Shown piece after piece: positions 6,947-12,560 of a DNA stretch of 43,294 nucleotides. How positions within the stretch are numbered: position 1 is the stretch's first letter; every line of letters begins with the position of its first letter. Source of the DNA: a virus; IMG/VR virus record IMGVR_UViG_3300011116_000403, positions 1 through 43,294 of that record, one strand, 5' to 3'. The position numbers were made by a program, and so were the translations under genes. The notes below the pieces were generated by a model. The model was not told the DNA's origin. It did no database searches and saw only the letters and a program-made list of their open reading frames with translations.

Positions 6947-7964
6947 CGATTTAGAAAAACTTGAAAAAGATTCTGACCCTGAAATAGTTGAACTGCGTAA
7001 AGCGTTACAGCGAGCGCAAAAACAACTACAACAACAAAAGCAACGCACAGATGAATTAGTTGAAGCAACTATTCAGGCTTCACATGATGCTGTCATTAGT
7101 TTTGGCAAAATTGCTCTTGTGCCTGAACCGATTATAGACAAACGCAAGTCTAAATCGGAAGTGGCTTTATGGCATTTGACCGACTGGCAAGGCGCAAAAC
7201 GCACATCATCTTACAATAGTCAAATAATGCACAAACGCGTTATGGCTTTTTGTGAAAAGGCTATACGAATTACAGATATTCAAAGAGCAGACCACCCCGT
7301 CAAAGACCTAACAATTATGTTTGGCGGAGATATGGTCGAAGGACTATTCAACTTTCCCTCACAAGCATTTGAAATTGACGCAACACTCTTTGAACAATAT
7401 GTGAATGTTTCTCGCCTTTTAGTAGAAGTAGTCCGCTATGCTTTGGCTAACTACGAGAAGGTGACTGTGGTTCCTGAATGGGGAAATCACGGTCGGATAG
7501 GAAGCAAGCGTGACAATGTCCCTCGTTCCGACAATTTTGACAGAATGTGCTACGAACTTGCCCGACAACTACTTGCTAAAGAAAAAAGACTTATATGGCA
7601 AGAGTGTCCTGAAGATATCCAAAGAGTCGAAATCGGAAACTATAAAGCACTCCTTATACACGGAGATGAAGTTGGGCGAAACGGTTTTGCAAGTCCAGGC
7701 GCAATCGTGCAACACGCGAATCGTTGGCGAAGCGGAGCATATCCTTGGGATTTCCGAGATGTCTATATTGGTCACTATCACACACACGCAGAGTGGGCTA
7801 TGGCAAATGGACAAGGAAGCGTCTATCAAACTGGTTCAACTGAGTCAGACAATCGCTATGCTGGTGTTATGTTGGCAGCATCAGCAACGCCTTCGCAAAG
7901 ACTGCACTTTATTGACCCAGTCAAAGGTAGAGTCACAGCAGCATATAAAGTTTGGTTAGATTAG
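6933..7964 (+). CDS. Calcineurin-like metallophosphoesterase, 343 aa
   Basis: The start is GTG at 6933 with a strong AGGGGGG at 6917-6923. Residues 5-45 form a Gln/Lys-rich coiled coil. Catalytic blocks follow in order: HLTDWQ (D84, with Q86 in place of the usual H), FGGDMVEG (D133), EWGNHGR (N185-H186), LIHGDE (H243) and GHYHTH (280-285). These are the two-metal site residues of the family. The D-x-Q first motif is common in Mre11-like and phage members. A role in nucleic-acid processing is likely; the substrate is not shown. Confidence 0.85.
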   Translation: MSLNDDLEKLEKDSDPEIVELRKALQRAQKQLQQQKQRTDELVEATIQASHDAVISFGKIALVPEPIIDKRKSKSEVALWHLTDWQGAKRTSSYNSQIMHKRVMAFCEKAIRITDIQRADHPVKDLTIMFGGDMVEGLFNFPSQAFEIDATLFEQYVNVSRLLVEVVRYALANYEKVTVVPEWGNHGRIGSKRDNVPRSDNFDRMCYELARQLLAKEKRLIWQECPEDIQRVEIGNYKALLIHGDEVGRNGFASPGAIVQHANRWRSGAYPWDFRDVYIGHYHTHAEWAMANGQGSVYQTGSTESDNRYAGVMLAASATPSQRLHFIDPVKGRVTAAYKVWLD

Positions 7965-7965
7965 T

Positions 7966-8235
7966 ATGGACGCAGACGATATTATGGCAGAAGCAAGTTG
8001 TCTGCTAAAAGAAACAAGACAAGAAACTTATGGAGATTTTTGGGATAACCACAGACGAGTTGGAGTTATGTGGGGAGAAATGCTAAGGCTTGAAGAAGCA
8101 ATAGCCCCTGATATGGTCGCAATTATGATGGCGATTGTAAAACTTTCTAGAATTGCTAATGACTCAACGCACACGGATAACTACATAGACGCTACGGCAT
8201 ATATCGCTGGCGCAGGAGAAATAGCAACAGAATAG
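7966..8235 (+). CDS. DUF6378-like phage protein, 89 aa
   Basis: The sequence RQETYGDFWDNHRRVGVMWG, then APDMVAIMMAIVKLSRIAND, then HTDNYIDATAYIAGAGEIA matches the compact helical family recalled as DUF6378. That family is very common in phages and has a layout resembling all-alpha NTP pyrophosphohydrolases. Nucleotide-pool cleaning is possible but unproven. It is the last gene before a strong terminator and so closes the tail-lysis transcript. Confidence 0.7.
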   Translation: MDADDIMAEASCLLKETRQETYGDFWDNHRRVGVMWGEMLRLEEAIAPDMVAIMMAIVKLSRIANDSTHTDNYIDATAYIAGAGEIATE

Positions 8236-8244
8236 AAGAAAGAT

Positions 8245-8277
8245 AAGCCCTCACTTCGGTGGGGGTTTATTTTTTTT
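8245..8277 (+). terminator. Intrinsic terminator with UUCG tetraloop
   Basis: AAGCCCTCAC pairs with GTGGGGGTTT (10 pairs including two G-U) around a TTCG loop, then ATTTTTTTT follows. It lies 9 bases after the plus-strand stop at 8235 and 4 bases from the stop of the convergent minus-strand gene. It ends the late/lysis transcript. On the minus strand the hairpin is followed by CTTATCTTTCTTC, so it may also work weakly in that direction. Confidence 0.9.
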
Positions 8278-8280
8278 GCC

Positions 8281-8493
8281 CTAAACTTCTTCTTCTTCCT
8301 CGTCTTCATCATCAAACTCTCCATCAGGACTCATCACATTGATTCCAGTTGCTTTTGCTTGGGCTAATGTTGTTCCAAATAAAACAGCAGCACGATTACA
8401 TAAATCGTTAAGTTGGTCTGGGTAAACATCTGAATCAACTTCGACCCAAATTTGTAATTCACCGCAGGCTATTGTGATAAGTGCTTTTGCCAT
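8281..8493 (-). CDS. Small acidic-tailed protein, the only minus-strand gene, 70 aa
   Basis: Read on the minus strand, the ATG at 8493 has GGGAG about 12 bases upstream. The body (MAKALITIACGELQIWVEVD...) has a plausible alpha/beta composition, and the protein ends in a run of Asp and Glu (FDDEDEEEEEV). The acidic tail may mimic DNA or mediate binding to a basic partner. It is convergent with the lysis operon and divergent from the early genes, a typical place for an early anti-host or regulatory protein. Function unknown. Confidence 0.6.
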   Translation of the reverse strand: MAKALITIACGELQIWVEVDSDVYPDQLNDLCNRAAVLFGTTLAQAKATGINVMSPDGEFDDEDEEEEEV

Positions 8494-8740
8494 AGCCGCA
8501 GAATACTCCCTACAAATCTGTCTTTTGACCGACCCGCTTTGACCGACACACCCTTCTAGAAAACTGCCCTAGCCTGCCCTACAAGGCGTGGTTAGCCTTT
8601 TTGAATATAAACATATCGGAACGATACCAACCCACCCCAAAGGGCAGTCTATGGCTTCTAATGGGTAGGCAGGAGTAGGCAGGTTCCTAAAGGTAACCTT
8701 TTGGCACAAATTGGGCGCTAAAAATATATTGGCTAAATTG

Positions 8741-8768
8741 TTTACTTTGCACTCTCAGAGTGTAAAAT
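8741..8768 (+). promoter_or_regulatory. Early promoter with palindromic operator between -35 and -10
   Basis: TTTACT (8741-8746) and TAAAAT (8763-8768) are separated by 16 bases and resemble a vegetative promoter. Between them lies the 13-base palindrome CACTCT-C-AGAGTG, which could bind a dimeric repressor. The expected start point falls about on the A of an ATG at 8775, suggesting a leaderless transcript. The assignment is by eye. Confidence 0.5.
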
Positions 8769-8774
8769 AGTTCC

Positions 8775-8846
8775 ATGACAATGACCCGCACCGAAGGCGC
8801 TTATCACGCACGCGTTGCAGTTGTTCGCTCATATGTACTTTCATAA
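8775..8846 (+). CDS. Possible leaderless micro-ORF, 23 aa
   Basis: The ORF MTMTRTEGAYHARVAVVRS... starts about 7 bases after the -10 hexamer, with no ribosome-binding site. That is the geometry of leaderless mRNAs, which are frequent in Actinobacteria. It may be a leader peptide of the early operon. It could also be chance, because the peptide is too short to judge by composition. Confidence 0.3.
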   Translation: MTMTRTEGAYHARVAVVRSYVLS

Positions 8847-8870
8847 CTAAATAGTAGAAACTAGATATTT

Positions 8871-8979
8871 TGTAACACTTCGGTGTTATGTAAATCCTGC
8901 GGCGCAACGCCCGTAATCAAATTGCTAGATGCTTATTCCCGTAAATCGGATGCATTAAGCGCACTGCGTTAAGGATAAG
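8871..8979 (+). other. Region rich in hairpins, possible structured leader RNA or origin
   Basis: A hairpin TAACAC-TTCG-GTGTTA (8873-8888, extendable by two G-U pairs) is followed by GGCG-CAA-CGCC. A larger imperfect helix follows, in which CTTATTCC pairs with GGATAAG and encloses TTAA(g)CGC-ACT-GCGTTAA. GTAAATC occurs twice (8890-8896 and 8941-8947). No U-tract and no tRNA features are present. It could be a leader RNA of the early transcript or a double-stranded origin. Confidence 0.35.
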
Positions 8980-9003
8980 ACTAAAAAGAATAGTTTGCAA
9001 TAT

Positions 9004-9079
9004 AAATACATAGAACGAAACTGCCTTATTTACAATGGCAGTCTTACACTAAATAGTGTAACTGACGAGTTCAGTATTT
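9004..9079 (+). ncRNA. Type II hammerhead ribozyme 1
   Basis: Stem II 5' strand is GAAC (9013-9016), followed by GAAA (9017-9020). Stem III is CTGCC/GGCAG with an 11-nt loop. U9042-C9043 is the cleavage dinucleotide of GUC. Stem I is TTACACT-AAAT-AGTGTAA, then come CTGACGA (9062-9068) and GTTC (9069-9072). The 10.1-11.1 pair is the canonical G-C and A15.1 pairs with U16.1. An outer helix AAATAC (9004-9009) with GTATTT (9074-9079) extends stem II across a small internal loop. Cleavage is predicted between 9043 and 9044. AAAGGGTAA follows as ribosome-binding site of the 9095 gene. Confidence 0.92.
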
Positions 9080-9094
9080 GAAAGGGTAAATCAA

Positions 9095-9439
9095 ATGACT
9101 ACAATCAAAATCACCTATAAGGCTTTCGCACATAACGCTCGCCCAACAACTCAAGGTGTTACAACTGCTCAGTTTGAACTAGAAACTGCTGATGTTCTTG
9201 ATAATGACATAATGAATGTCATTTACAAAGTAACAAATCTTCAAGATGACCTGAATGAGTTTGGTGCATCAAACTTTGAAATCAAACTATGGGAAACAAT
9301 CAAAGCAATACTTCCTGCAAATCGCACTCACACTTCACTTTCTATTGGTGATGAAATTCAAATCGCTGGCAGGAACTATGAAGTATCAAATGTCGGATTC
9401 AAAATGCTTTCAATCGCAGGTTTTCCTGAATCAATCTAA
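9095..9439 (+). CDS. Unknown early protein between ribozymes 1 and 2, 114 aa
   Basis: The ribosome-binding site is AAAGGGTAA at 9081-9089. The protein has an N-terminal beta-rich segment (TTIKITYKAFAHNARPTT, then AQFELETADVL). Its C-terminal part, LSIGDEIQIAGRNYEVSNVGFK, resembles a small beta-barrel found in plasmid and phage proteins. There are no cysteines or membrane segments. The last base of its TAA is the first base of ribozyme 2. Ribozyme cleavage on both sides would yield a 419-nt single-gene mRNA. Confidence 0.75.
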   Translation: MTTIKITYKAFAHNARPTTQGVTTAQFELETADVLDNDIMNVIYKVTNLQDDLNEFGASNFEIKLWETIKAILPANRTHTSLSIGDEIQIAGRNYEVSNVGFKMLSIAGFPESI

Positions 9440-9490
9440 GGCGAAACTCCCTTCGGGGAGTCTAGGTGTAACGCACCTACTGATGAGCCT
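9439..9490 (+). ncRNA. Type II hammerhead ribozyme 2
   Basis: AGGC (9439-9442), GAAA (9443-9446), stem III CTCCC-TTCG-GGGAG (a c(UUCG)g tetraloop), U9461-C9462, stem I TAGGTG-TAACG-CACCTA, CTGATGA (9480-9486), GCCT (9487-9490). All core positions match the hammerhead consensus. Predicted cleavage is after C9462. Stem II overlaps the upstream stop codon by one base. An outer CTGA/TCAG helix (9426-9429 with 9495-9498) may extend stem II. Confidence 0.93.
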
Positions 9491-9521
9491 CTTATCAGAC
9501 ACTAATTGAAGGGTAATTCAA

Positions 9522-9653
9522 ATGAAAACATCTACAAAAATTCGCGAGTGTGACATCTGCTCATGCTGTGAAGGCACATCTGTTCTATCAAACGGCACTA
9601 AATTGATTCGCGTCTGTGTTGAGTGTGTTGCACCTGCTGGATACTCAAAATGA
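9522..9653 (+). CDS. Micro zinc-ribbon protein, 43 aa
   Basis: GAAGGGTAA at 9508-9516 precedes the ATG. The peptide has ECDICSCCEG and later RVCVECVAP, a CxxC...CxxC ribbon. It overlaps the next gene by ATGA. This is the first gene of the ribozyme 2-3 segment. The size suggests a small protein-binding or nucleic-acid-binding factor. Function unknown. Confidence 0.65.
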   Translation: MKTSTKIRECDICSCCEGTSVLSNGTKLIRVCVECVAPAGYSK

Positions 9654-9808
9654 AAGAATATGAAGTAACTGTTACAGTCAAAATGATAATTAGTGCAGGA
9701 AATGAATTTGCTGCTGAAGCGGAAGCCGTTGATTTGCTGCAAATCTTTCCTAATGTATTTAGTGCTAAAGCAACAAAATCCAAAATCAGCAAGTATATGA
9801 AGGCATAA
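9650..9808 (+). CDS. Small unknown protein, 52 aa
   Basis: The ATG overlaps the previous stop. The sequence KEYEVTVTVKMIISAGNEF, then AEAEAVDLLQIFPNVF, then ATKSKISKYMKA suggests a beta-hairpin followed by a helix, as in small DUF-type phage proteins. The last base of its TAA is the first base of ribozyme 3, repeating the arrangement seen at ribozyme 2. Confidence 0.6.
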   Translation: MKEYEVTVTVKMIISAGNEFAAEAEAVDLLQIFPNVFSAKATKSKISKYMKA

Positions 9809-9869
9809 GGCGAAACCACTTTCACTTTTCCGAAAGTGGTCTATGGGTTTCTCCCATACTGACGAGCCT
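9808..9869 (+). ncRNA. Type II hammerhead ribozyme 3
   Basis: AGGC (9808-9811), GAAA (9812-9815), an 8-bp stem III CCACTTTC/GAAAGTGG (9816-9839), U9840-C9841, stem I TATGGG-TTTCT-CCCATA (9842-9858), CTGACGA (9859-9865), GCCT (9866-9869). Predicted cleavage is after C9841. Stem II is identical to ribozyme 2, but stems I and III differ in sequence with full compensatory pairing, which supports structure under selection. It is followed by ACTAATTGAAGGGTAA. Confidence 0.93.
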
Positions 9870-9897
9870 ATCGTTTGACTAATTGAAGGGTAAAAAA

Positions 9898-10014
9898 ATG
9901 GCAAAAGAAACAAAAGCAACAAACCTTCTAGAAAAAGCACAAAATGTTGCAAGCCGTTTTGAAGAACAGTCTGCGCTAGAAGAATTGTCTGCTCTATTGG
10001 AAGGAAATAACTAA
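9898..10014 (+). CDS. Small helical protein, 38 aa
   Basis: GAAGGGTAA at 9885-9893 precedes the ATG. The sequence MAKETKATNLLEKAQNVASR and FEEQSALEELSALLEGNN is amphipathic helix throughout, with an acidic C-terminal half. This is the first gene in the ribozyme 3-4 segment. No family recognised. Confidence 0.6.
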   Translation: MAKETKATNLLEKAQNVASRFEEQSALEELSALLEGNN

Positions 10015-10015
10015 A

Positions 10016-10267
10016 ATGCAATCAACAACTGAAATGTTGGAAAATGCTACAACAACCTACAACGGTAAAACTGGTTGTGCTTGTGGGTGTGGCGGAGATT
10101 ATGCAGAACCAAACACACTTGCAGGGCAAAAACGCATCAACAAAATTATGAACGCCGACCAAAGAAAAGTCGCGTTTGTACCTTTTGGCGGTGGCGAAGG
10201 TTGTTTAGAAATTGAAAACCAAGACGGAACCCGTGTAACGCGTGTCTATATAAAGGACGCAAAATGA
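10016..10267 (+). CDS. Small cysteine-rich protein with GCACGCGG motif, 83 aa
   Basis: The gene starts one base after the previous stop, so coupled translation is likely. NGKTGCACGCGGDYAEPN forms a compact CxCxC cluster. KRINKIMN and VAFVPFGGGEGCLEIENQDGTRVTRVYIKD follow, the latter a beta-rich end. Similar small proteins are frequent in actinophage early regions; their role is not known. It overlaps the next gene by ATGA. Confidence 0.65.
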   Translation: MQSTTEMLENATTTYNGKTGCACGCGGDYAEPNTLAGQKRINKIMNADQRKVAFVPFGGGEGCLEIENQDGTRVTRVYIKDAK

Positions 10268-10494
10268 AAAGTTATGTCACATCTAGTCCAGGAACTTACT
10301 ATCAAGAAGCCTGTGTTCGCAAGGGCTGGTGTAAAACAGAACAGCATGTTGTAGTTGATTTTGATAAATGGCTAAATTGGTACAACGCTGGCGATACACA
10401 CAATCCAATTCTTCCCCCACCTGCATTTGTTGGAGATACTTGGGAAATTGCAGACAAAGTTTGCGACGAACTAAGTGCTGAGGTCAAATCCTAA
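10264..10494 (+). CDS. Unknown small protein, 76 aa
   Basis: ATGA overlap with the preceding gene. The protein has SSPGTYYQEACVRKGWC, FDKWLNWYNAGD and a proline patch NPILPPPAFVGDTW, then a helical end. Its TAA abuts ribozyme 4, which begins at the next base. No family recognised. Confidence 0.6.
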   Translation: MKSYVTSSPGTYYQEACVRKGWCKTEQHVVVDFDKWLNWYNAGDTHNPILPPPAFVGDTWEIADKVCDELSAEVKS

Positions 10495-10547
10495 GAACGA
10501 AACTGCCTTCGGGCAGTCCGTAGGTAATTGCCTACGCTGACGAGTTC
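10495..10547 (+). ncRNA. Type II hammerhead ribozyme 4
   Basis: GAAC (10495-10498), GAAA (10499-10502), stem III CTGCC-TTCG-GGCAG, U10517-C10518, stem I CGTAGG-TAATTG-CCTACG, CTGACGA (10537-10543), GTTC (10544-10547). Stem II and stem III strands match ribozyme 1, but the long loop is replaced by UUCG and stem I differs. Cleavage is predicted after C10518. It lies directly after the stop of the 10264 gene and before the DUF932 gene. Confidence 0.93.
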
Positions 10548-10568
10548 AGAATAATGAAGGGTAGTAAA

Positions 10569-11555
10569 ATGGCAGCAAATATAGAAACATTTGAAGATGG
10601 CACTTCCGCCTTCTTTTCAAATCGTGAAGTTGCTTGGCACAAATTAGGTGTTGTTACTGACAGCGCACAAACAGCAAGTCAAGCATTACAAGTTGCTCAA
10701 TTGGATTCATTAGTAAAAGTTAGTGAAAATCCCGTTGGTGCAGTTGTTGATGGCAAGGTCATCACCTTTTCTAATAAGTTCATTACTTATCGGGAACACC
10801 CTAAAAAAGGCACAACGGCGCTTGGCGTTGTTGGCAAGCGTTACACACCTATTCAAAACAGCGAGGCATTTGATTTTCTAAATGTTCTTGCTGACGAATC
10901 AGGTGCAGTATTTGAAACTGCTGGCTCACTAGGTAATGGTGAAAAAGTGTTTATGACTATGAAGTTTCCTGAGTCAATGACGCTAGGCGGAAACGATGTA
11001 GTAGATAACTATATTATGGCAGTCAATTCACACGACGGCACAACTGCCTTTACTGTTGCCGTAACTCCTATCCGCGCAGTTTGCACAAATACTGTTCGGC
11101 TGGCTTTAGAAAAGGCGCAGTCTAAAATCTCGCTTCGTCATACGGCTAATGCCACACAAAAAGTTCAACAGGCTCGCGACACACTCAACATTGTTTGGAA
11201 GTATCAAGAAGAATTCCAAAACGAAGTTGAATTGCTGCTATCTGAAAAGTTCAGCGATGCAGAATACAAGCGTTTCATCGAGGTTCTTGTTCCTGAACCA
11301 AAAGGCAAGGACATCTCTCAGCGTCAAATCAATTCAGTTCTTGAAGTTCGTTCTGATTTGATGGGTTTGTGGAAAGCACCTACCCAGCAAAATATCGCTG
11401 GAACTAAGTGGGCGGCTTACAACGCTGTTGCTGAATACGAAGACTGGGCTAAACCAGTTCGTAGCAAGGAAAATAAAGATGTTGTTCGCGCAGAACGCAT
11501 CATCAACGGTGGCGCAGAGGTTATGAAAACACGCGCACAGTTACTACTAGCATAA
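10569..11555 (+). CDS. DUF932 family protein (phage/plasmid-like), 328 aa
   Basis: The start is the ATG at 10569, preceded by GAAGGGTA; the in-frame ATG at 10554 lies within that ribosome-binding cassette. Family features are AFFSNREVAWHKLGVV near the start, LGVVGKRYTPIQNSEAFDFL, IMAVNSHDGTTAFTVAVTPIRAVCTNTV and the C-terminal WAAYNAVAEYEDW. Length is normal for the family, whose members occur in phages and conjugative plasmids with unknown biochemical role. It is the first gene after ribozyme 4 and is followed by a strong hairpin. Confidence 0.85.
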   Translation: MAANIETFEDGTSAFFSNREVAWHKLGVVTDSAQTASQALQVAQLDSLVKVSENPVGAVVDGKVITFSNKFITYREHPKKGTTALGVVGKRYTPIQNSEAFDFLNVLADESGAVFETAGSLGNGEKVFMTMKFPESMTLGGNDVVDNYIMAVNSHDGTTAFTVAVTPIRAVCTNTVRLALEKAQSKISLRHTANATQKVQQARDTLNIVWKYQEEFQNEVELLLSEKFSDAEYKRFIEVLVPEPKGKDISQRQINSVLEVRSDLMGLWKAPTQQNIAGTKWAAYNAVAEYEDWAKPVRSKENKDVVRAERIINGGAEVMKTRAQLLLA

Positions 11556-11567
11556 ACAAATAAGTAA

Positions 11568-11595
11568 AGCCCCGTAGTAATTCGGCTACGGGGCT
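11568..11595 (+). terminator. Strong hairpin after the DUF932 gene, no U-tract
   Basis: AGCCCCGTAG pairs perfectly with CTACGGGGCT around an 8-base loop. No run of T follows; instead the leader CTAATTGAAAGGGTAA of the next gene begins. It occupies the same place as the hammerheads do upstream. It may stabilise an mRNA 3' end, attenuate transcription or be an RNase site. Confidence 0.6.
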
Positions 11596-11616
11596 AACTA
11601 ATTGAAAGGGTAAAAA

Positions 11617-11856
11617 ATGTATATAGCAATTATGGGGTTTGTAAGTGGAATTCTTGGAACAATTTTAGCACTACGCCTTATGGCTTTAGACGCAAAAGAA
11701 ACTCCTACAAAACTAACTGTTCGTGGTCGTATTGTTGTTGGGTTGCTTTGCGGAATAGCCGTAGCACTTGTAGTCATACTACTCAATGGTATGTGGTGGA
11801 ATTGCGACCTAAGAGCAGGCGCTACAACACCTTGTAAGTTATATTTGGGCTTCTAA
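11617..11856 (+). CDS. Small two-span membrane protein, 79 aa
   Basis: GAAAGGGTAA at 11604-11613 precedes the ATG. Two hydrophobic segments are evident (residues about 3-21, IAIMGFVSGILGTILAL; and about 38-58, VVGLLCGIAVALVVILL), with a basic loop between. C-terminal cysteines lie in WNCDLR and TPCKLY. Function unknown. The stop shares a base with the next ATG (TAATG). Confidence 0.65.
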   Translation: MYIAIMGFVSGILGTILALRLMALDAKETPTKLTVRGRIVVGLLCGIAVALVVILLNGMWWNCDLRAGATTPCKLYLGF

Positions 11857-12542
11857 TGCAAACATTTATGACGGCAAATGATTATGCGACTGTGTCGTAT
11901 CAACTTGACAATAAGCGTCTAGGAAAGCAACGCGTAGAAGCCTATCAAATACTGCGCTCGCTTACAGGCGCTTCAAACGGTTGGATAAATCACCCTGCTA
12001 CAAAAATGTGGCAAGGTTATGAATACAGCCTTGCTGAATACGGATTACAAATCTGTGACGAGTGGCTAAGTCGCGGATTCAATGATTCACTATATTCAAA
12101 ATTTGCAACTGCATTAGATTTCTTGCCAATATCAACAACGCCTTGGTGGGTAAACAATGAATTGTTACACCGCACTCATCAATCAAACTTACTGCGCAAA
12201 GATTTTGCGCATTATTCCGAACATTTCCAAGTACAAAATGACTTACCTTATGTCTGGCCAATGACAGATAAGCAGACATTTCGTCTTGGAAATCTTAAAG
12301 ATAGGACATCAAACATGGGAATGATAAACGGAGTAATTTATCTAACAGCAACGCAAGTTGCTGAAATGTGCGGAGTTACTAAAGGCACAATCAGCGCGTA
12401 TAAAGCGCGTGGACAAATGCCACCGCCAGATAAAGAGTTTGGACGCACACCTTTATGGTCATACGACACAATACAAGCGTGGCGCAGTCCAACAGGACAG
12501 ATTCCAAAACCTGTCTTTCAACAATATAAACCAACAAACTAA
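11856..12542 (+). CDS. MSMEG_6728/pyrimidine-dimer-glycosylase-like domain fused to a helix-turn-helix, 228 aa
   Basis: Residues 1-120 contain LDNKRLGKQRVEAYQIL, NGWINHPATKMWQGYEYSL and LLHRTHQSNLLRK. These resemble the MSMEG_6728 / endonuclease V-like (Pyr_excise) family, found in actinobacteria and phages. Residues 162-186 (YLTATQVAEMCGVTKGTIS) are an excisionase or MerR-type helix-turn-helix, followed by a wing with W201 and W209. The fusion suggests targeted DNA repair or nicking, or a regulator built on an enzyme fold. The enzyme activity is not established. Confidence 0.6.
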   Translation: MQTFMTANDYATVSYQLDNKRLGKQRVEAYQILRSLTGASNGWINHPATKMWQGYEYSLAEYGLQICDEWLSRGFNDSLYSKFATALDFLPISTTPWWVNNELLHRTHQSNLLRKDFAHYSEHFQVQNDLPYVWPMTDKQTFRLGNLKDRTSNMGMINGVIYLTATQVAEMCGVTKGTISAYKARGQMPPPDKEFGRTPLWSYDTIQAWRSPTGQIPKPVFQQYKPTN

Positions 12543-12560
12543 AATAAGGGAGAAGGCAAT

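Larger units (their letters stand above)
8494..9003. other. Non-coding control region, about 510 bp
   Basis: No substantial gene is present. Visible elements are two direct repeats TTTGACCGAC at 8524-8533 and 8538-8547; an inverted pair ACTGCCCT (8563-8570) and AGGGCAGT (8641-8648); AAGGC/GCCTT hairpin near 8583-8600; tandem GTAGGCAGG-like repeats near 8665-8682; an imperfect inverted repeat at 8686-8704; a promoter with an internal palindrome at 8741-8768; and several hairpins at 8871-8979. This is the divergent early control region and a candidate replication origin. Confidence 0.7.

Noticed and set aside
8561-8652. Possible fifth hammerhead (GAAAACTGCCCT ... AGGGCAGTC)
   Set aside because: Stem III-like strands and a GUC exist but there is an extra A in the GAAA box, the loop is 70 bases and no CTGANGA follows. 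It may be a relic or chance.
8871-8979. tRNA or tmRNA in the control region
   Set aside because: No T-loop GTTCRA motif, no acceptor-stem pairing and no CCA; hairpins only.
9001-9008. Exact TATAAATA match to T4 late promoters
   Set aside because: T4 late promoters need gp55-type sigma and sliding clamp; none is encoded here. Treated only as a possible generic -10.
9518-10021. Long minus-strand open frame (167 codons) across the ribozyme region
   Set aside because: It runs antisense through four plausible plus-strand genes and one ribozyme, has no ribosome-binding site and a low-complexity Phe/Leu-rich product.
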